A stretch of 64,000 bases of DNA. Origin: CAVXXD01 sp963765625. Lineage in GTDB: Bacteria > Actinomycetota > Geothermincolia > Geothermincolales > Geothermincolaceae. The stretch's first letter is position 1. Each line of letters starts with the position of its first letter. The notes below the pieces were generated by a model. That model saw only the letters and a program-made list of their open reading frames with translations, was not told the origin of the DNA and searched no databases. The stretch covers positions 124,001-188,000 of the forward strand of contig CAVXXD010000009.1 of the NCBI GenBank assembly GCA_963765625.1, given 5' to 3'. A program made the position numbers and the translations under genes. Below, one piece after another: positions 61,043-64,000 of the stretch.

Positions 61043-61382
61043 ATGGAAGAAAGCCCGACCGAGAACTTCGCCCGCCGCCGGTGAAAAACCCAGGCATCGC
61101 AACCGCCTCCTGGTTTCGCTGATCGCTGTATCCATCATAGCCGCGCTGCTCCTCGCTTCCACCATCACCCTCGCCATAACCGGGGAATTCTCCGGTCACG
61201 ACGGGCGCCAGGCGCCATCGCAGTTCGGCCGTCAACCCATGGCTCCCATGCAGGGTCCGAACAGCGGAGGCCAGACGGGCCGTCCCTCGATGCCGGGGAA
61301 CCAGGGCAACAGCAACCAGCGGCAGAACGACCAGGGACAGCGGCAACCTCAGGCCTCGCCCCCAGAAAGCCAGAGTCAGTAA
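61043..61382 (+). pseudogene. Small membrane protein with Gln/Pro-rich tail, apparent frameshift
   Basis: The ATG at 61043 has an ideal GGAGG seven bases upstream and reads MEESPTENFARRR, then hits TGA. The rest, HRNRLLVSLIAVSIIAALLL and a tail of about 65 Gln/Pro/Gly/Ser-rich residues, is in the frame of a GTG at 61035 that has no room for a ribosome site. One extra base near 61071-61082 (GCCCGCCGCCGG) would explain both. Restored length is about 112 residues: a short basic cytoplasmic start, one membrane helix and an external tail. Function unknown. Confidence 0.55.
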
Positions 61383-61408
61383 CGACTACCGGGCTTTCCT
61401 GCCACACG

Positions 61409-61436
61409 AAAGAAGCGGGCCACGTCCCGCTTCTTT
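61409..61436. terminator. Bidirectional intrinsic terminator
   Basis: AAAGAAGCGGG / CCCGCTTCTTT with a six-base loop between convergent genes; T-rich on both strands. Confidence 0.85.
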
Positions 61437-61461
61437 CCATTGGGTCAGGAGTTTAGGTCCA

Positions 61462-62397
61462 TCACCCCAACATGAGGCGGACCACTTCGCGGCTGGAGCG
61501 CCGGGGGCCCAGTCCCAGCGCGGCCCGCGTCTGGTGGTCGGAGACGGTACAGCGGTAGCGCATGAAGTCGAGCATTCCCGAGGGGCCCTGGACCAGCGGG
61601 AGGTGCAGCTTCCACATCAGGCCGGCGGCGGGATAGAGCAGGGCCGGCGGTATCCGGGCCATCCTCCGCCCGGCCATGGCGGCCATCTCGCTTACCTTGA
61701 CGGTGCCCTCCCCCACCGCGTGGAAATACCCCTCCGCCCCTTCCTCCACCACTCGCAGGAACACCTCGGCGGCGTCGTCCTCGTGCACGAACTGCATCTC
61801 GGGGTCAGCGCCGCCGATGCTCGGAAACACCGGCAGGCGGCGCAGGATGCGCGAGAAGTAGTTGTCCACGCTGGGGCCGTAGACGGCGCAAGGACGCACC
61901 ACCGCTACCCTGATCCCAGGGTTCTTCTCCCGGAAATCGCGGACGGCTGTCTCCACCTCGTACTTGTCGGCGGCGTAGATGTAGTCGCTCATCAGGCGCG
62001 GCAAGTCGCTCTCGGCCAGCCAGTCGGGGTTGTCGGGGAAGGCGCCGAAGGCGGAGCTGGAAGAAGCGACCACCACGTGCCGGGCGCCGCAGGCCGCGGC
62101 GGCGACCATGACGTTGCGGGCGCCGTTGACGTCGATGTCGTGCATTAGAGCGGTGTCGTGCAGGGGGTTCAATATGAAGGCCAGGTGGACCACGGTGTCC
62201 ACCCGCTCGCGCTCGAACAACCCGGCCAGGGAGGCATCACGGACGTCCAGGCGGTGGAACTCCAGCTTCGGGGAGGCGTTGGGGCATTCCTTCAGGTCGA
62301 GCCCGATCACCCTGGAGACCTTTTCGCTCCCGTCCAGGAAGCGCAGGAGCCGGGAACCTATATAACCCGAACAGCCTGTCACGACAACCACGGACAT
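61462..62397 (-). CDS. NAD-dependent epimerase/dehydratase (extended SDR)
   Basis: About 311 residues. The NAD motif is VVTGCSGYIG at the N-terminus; the catalytic Tyr-x3-Lys is in IYAADKYEVE and VVRPCAVYGP is the usual following motif. It is similar to NDP-sugar epimerases, but the substrate is unknown. The start at 62397 (MSVVVVTG) has AGGGG eight bases upstream; ATG 62403 is also possible. It is followed in the same direction, upstream on the strand, by the CrtI-like gene, with a long inverted repeat between them. Confidence 0.88.
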   Translation of the reverse strand: MSVVVVTGCSGYIGSRLLRFLDGSEKVSRVIGLDLKECPNASPKLEFHRLDVRDASLAGLFERERVDTVVHLAFILNPLHDTALMHDIDVNGARNVMVAAAACGARHVVVASSSSAFGAFPDNPDWLAESDLPRLMSDYIYAADKYEVETAVRDFREKNPGIRVAVVRPCAVYGPSVDNYFSRILRRLPVFPSIGGADPEMQFVHEDDAAEVFLRVVEEGAEGYFHAVGEGTVKVSEMAAMAGRRMARIPPALLYPAAGLMWKLHLPLVQGPSGMLDFMRYRCTVSDHQTRAALGLGPRRSSREVVRLMLG

Positions 62398-62430
62398 ATC
62401 CATCACCCCTCGGTAAGAATCGTATCACGC

Positions 62431-62541
62431 GATGGGGTCAGGTCTATCGTTTATTATTTTCTCCCAGATAATGGTAAATCCCGATTTTAGCGTATTGGTA
62501 ATTTATGGATGAAAATAATAAACGATAGACCTGACCCCATC
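62431..62541. repeat. MITE-like element with 30-bp perfect inverted repeats
   Basis: Arms at 62431-62460 and 62512-62541 are perfect reverse complements over 30 bases (arm starts GATGGGGTCAGGTCTATCG). The spacer is 51 AT-rich bases with no gene. It occupies the space between the epimerase and desaturase genes, and the right arm reaches into the desaturase stop codon (62540-62542). It can fold into a long hairpin and act as a terminator. Confidence 0.85.
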
Positions 62542-63994
62542 AGCCCAGGAGGTTGGAGACGTAGATGGCGCTGTTGGCGGCCTGCTCGGTCCCGACGCCG
62601 CGGGCGCCGGCGTCGCAGCCGACCAGCATGAGGTCCTGGATGGGGGTGAGCACACCAGGTTTGTTCGCGCCCACCTGGCCGGGATATTGCCCCAGGCCGA
62701 TGCACTCGCCGGTGGGCCGGCCGGTTACCCTGGCGACATGGTCGACGGAGTAGCGCTCCTTCCATACCACATGCTCCCTGAGCCTGGGGTAGAGCTGGTA
62801 GAGGTAGTCCTCCACGCTGTCCAGGATCCGCTCGCAGTGGTCCAGGTTCTCCGGGGTTACCTGAGAGTTGCCCATGCCGCCGGCCAGCACCAAACAGCGT
62901 CCCGGAGGCGCGGTGGAGGGGTCCCAGTCGGAGGGGATGATGATGGAGAATGGTGGCTCCTCGAATGTGCCCCCAGTCCACAGGAAATCCACTACGTTCT
63001 TACCCGGGATGTCGGGGGAGTACATCAGGGTGTTGCGGGGCAGACCGGGAAGCCTCCGGTCCAGGGCCAGCTTGATCATCAATCCGGCGTAGGACTCCCT
63101 GAGTCCCTTGACGCGGGAAACGTAGTCCGCCGGGAAATTCTGCTCGCCGGCCATCTCCACCGTCCGCTTGATACCGGCGTTTGAGACCACCAGGTCGGCG
63201 TCGATCACCTCGCCCGACTCCAGCTCGACGCCGCGAGCCTTGCCGCCGTCGACGATGACGCGTTTGACGGCCGTCCCCAGCCGCAGGTCTCCGTTGAAGG
63301 CAATGAACCTGCGGCTGTAAGTCCCGGGTATCTGCCGTACCCCTCCCTGCGGAACGCCCATGGTCCCTTTACGGTAGGAATTGACCAGGCACCACATCAT
63401 CTCGCCCGCGCTGCCTTCGGTGTAAGGGACCACCAGGGCGATCAGCGAGAGGCTGGCCATCAGCCGGTGGAGCTCTTCGTCGTCGGTGAACCTGGAGATG
63501 AAATCGTAAAAGGTCATATCGTCGATGGAGGCGATGAAGTTCTCGTCCACCACGGCGATCCTGATCATGGTCCTCAGCAACTCCGGTATCCCGTAGTTCC
63601 TGAGTGTGGTCGCCAGCGTGTTGACGATGGAAGGCCGGAGAGCCCCTTTGAGGTAGGCGATGCCTCCGAACGGCCCCGCGGTGTACAGCGATTGCGGGAC
63701 CAGAAAGCTGCTTTTCTTTTTCCCGCCCTTCTGCGCCGTGGCGAAGGGGTCCCGCACGATCCACTTCAGGTCTCCCCCGACCTTGTCGTTGATGGCGCCG
63801 AGCGGCCCCCTGCGGCCCTGCGAGAACACGTGGAAGGCAGCATCCACCACGAAGCCGTCCCGGGAGTAGCTGGAGCACTTGCCCCCGACGAAACCGTTCT
63901 TCTCAACCACCGTAACCCGGTAGCCCCGGGATTGGAGGATGGCGCCAAGGCCCATCCCACCGATCCCGGCTCCGATTATCAGGACACTCTTCAC
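62540..63994 (-). CDS. CrtI/phytoene desaturase-like FAD oxidoreductase
   Basis: 484 residues. The FAD motif GAGIGG is at residues 8-13, then VEKNGFVGGKCSSYSRDGFV, VDAAFHVFSQG. The C-terminal flavin contact reads GCDAGARGVGTEQAANSAIY, very like the 10973-12475 protein, so these two are paralogues. It may desaturate or isomerise a polyprenoid. Its stop is formed at the edge of the inverted repeat at 62431-62541. The ribosome site would lie at the very end of the window; only six bases are visible before the ATG. Confidence 0.85.
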   Translation of the reverse strand: MKSVLIIGAGIGGMGLGAILQSRGYRVTVVEKNGFVGGKCSSYSRDGFVVDAAFHVFSQGRRGPLGAINDKVGGDLKWIVRDPFATAQKGGKKKSSFLVPQSLYTAGPFGGIAYLKGALRPSIVNTLATTLRNYGIPELLRTMIRIAVVDENFIASIDDMTFYDFISRFTDDEELHRLMASLSLIALVVPYTEGSAGEMMWCLVNSYRKGTMGVPQGGVRQIPGTYSRRFIAFNGDLRLGTAVKRVIVDGGKARGVELESGEVIDADLVVSNAGIKRTVEMAGEQNFPADYVSRVKGLRESYAGLMIKLALDRRLPGLPRNTLMYSPDIPGKNVVDFLWTGGTFEEPPFSIIIPSDWDPSTAPPGRCLVLAGGMGNSQVTPENLDHCERILDSVEDYLYQLYPRLREHVVWKERYSVDHVARVTGRPTGECIGLGQYPGQVGANKPGVLTPIQDLMLVGCDAGARGVGTEQAANSAIYVSNLLG

Positions 63995-64000
63995 GTTACC

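Noticed and set aside
61035..61382. GTG 61035 as the start of the small membrane protein
   Set aside because: GGAGG overlaps that GTG; it is ideally placed for ATG 61043 in another frame, which points to a frameshift.

Overview
The window is high-GC bacterial DNA with dense, short-gapped operons and strong AGGAGG-type ribosome sites. The gene set points to an anaerobic or facultative, deep-branching actinobacterium, perhaps of the Geothermincolia type. That placement is inference from an aldehyde:ferredoxin oxidoreductase, a 4-hydroxybutyryl-CoA dehydratase-type gene, a probable selenoprotein, leaderless transcripts and secreted proteins built of 105-residue W-x-L-A-E-G modules. No rRNA, tRNA, CRISPR array or complete transposon was seen.

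Layout. 1-12475: a redox island. On the minus strand two GlcD-like flavoproteins flank a CCG iron-sulfur protein, followed by five tandem FAD oxidoreductases in which an A-B pair is duplicated. On the plus strand a sixth paralogue and a CrtI-like desaturase are divergent from them. A TetR-type operator lies between two promoters in the divergent gap, and the TetR gene at 48883-49497 carries a similar site at its own promoter. 12521-16161: a frameshifted TIR gene, AOR, a methyltransferase and an SCP2 protein. 16578-18547: a peroxiredoxin with an in-frame TGA (UxxC, probable selenocysteine) and a 4-hydroxybutyryl-CoA dehydratase-like gene with three frameshifts. 18569-22087: a DNA repair cluster (DUF523/YbgA, class II photolyase, AlkZ-like winged-helix protein). 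22209-25961: a large secreted propeller protein. 26060-29762: a GGDEF-like/NB-ARC/TPR signalling protein and an unknown protein. 29777-36716: a complete trp operon (EGDCFBA) behind a Trp-Trp-Trp leader peptide and attenuator. 36763-45005: ABC permease, response regulator, repeat protein, DUF3795 protein, amine oxidase-like flavoprotein, methyltransferase and two membrane proteins. 45006-49497: penicillin acylase, lipoprotein, LarB, TetR. 49709-53498: RDD protein, UbiA-type prenyltransferase, polyprenol kinase-like protein, TIGR04076 protein and a seventh FAD oxidoreductase. 53651-59252: an unknown gene and two secreted propeller proteins sharing a Cys-containing C-terminal sorting-like tail. 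59329-64000: thiolase, small proteins, an epimerase and another CrtI-like desaturase.

How it may fit together. The FAD oxidoreductases, GlcD/CCG proteins, CrtI-like desaturases, SCP2 protein, thiolase, UbiA enzyme and polyprenol kinase-like enzyme together suggest redox chemistry on a hydrophobic, possibly isoprenoid or acyl, substrate under TetR control. No substrate can be read from the sequence. Eight single-base frameshifts in six otherwise intact genes, mostly in short homopolymers, suggest assembly error as much as gene decay.
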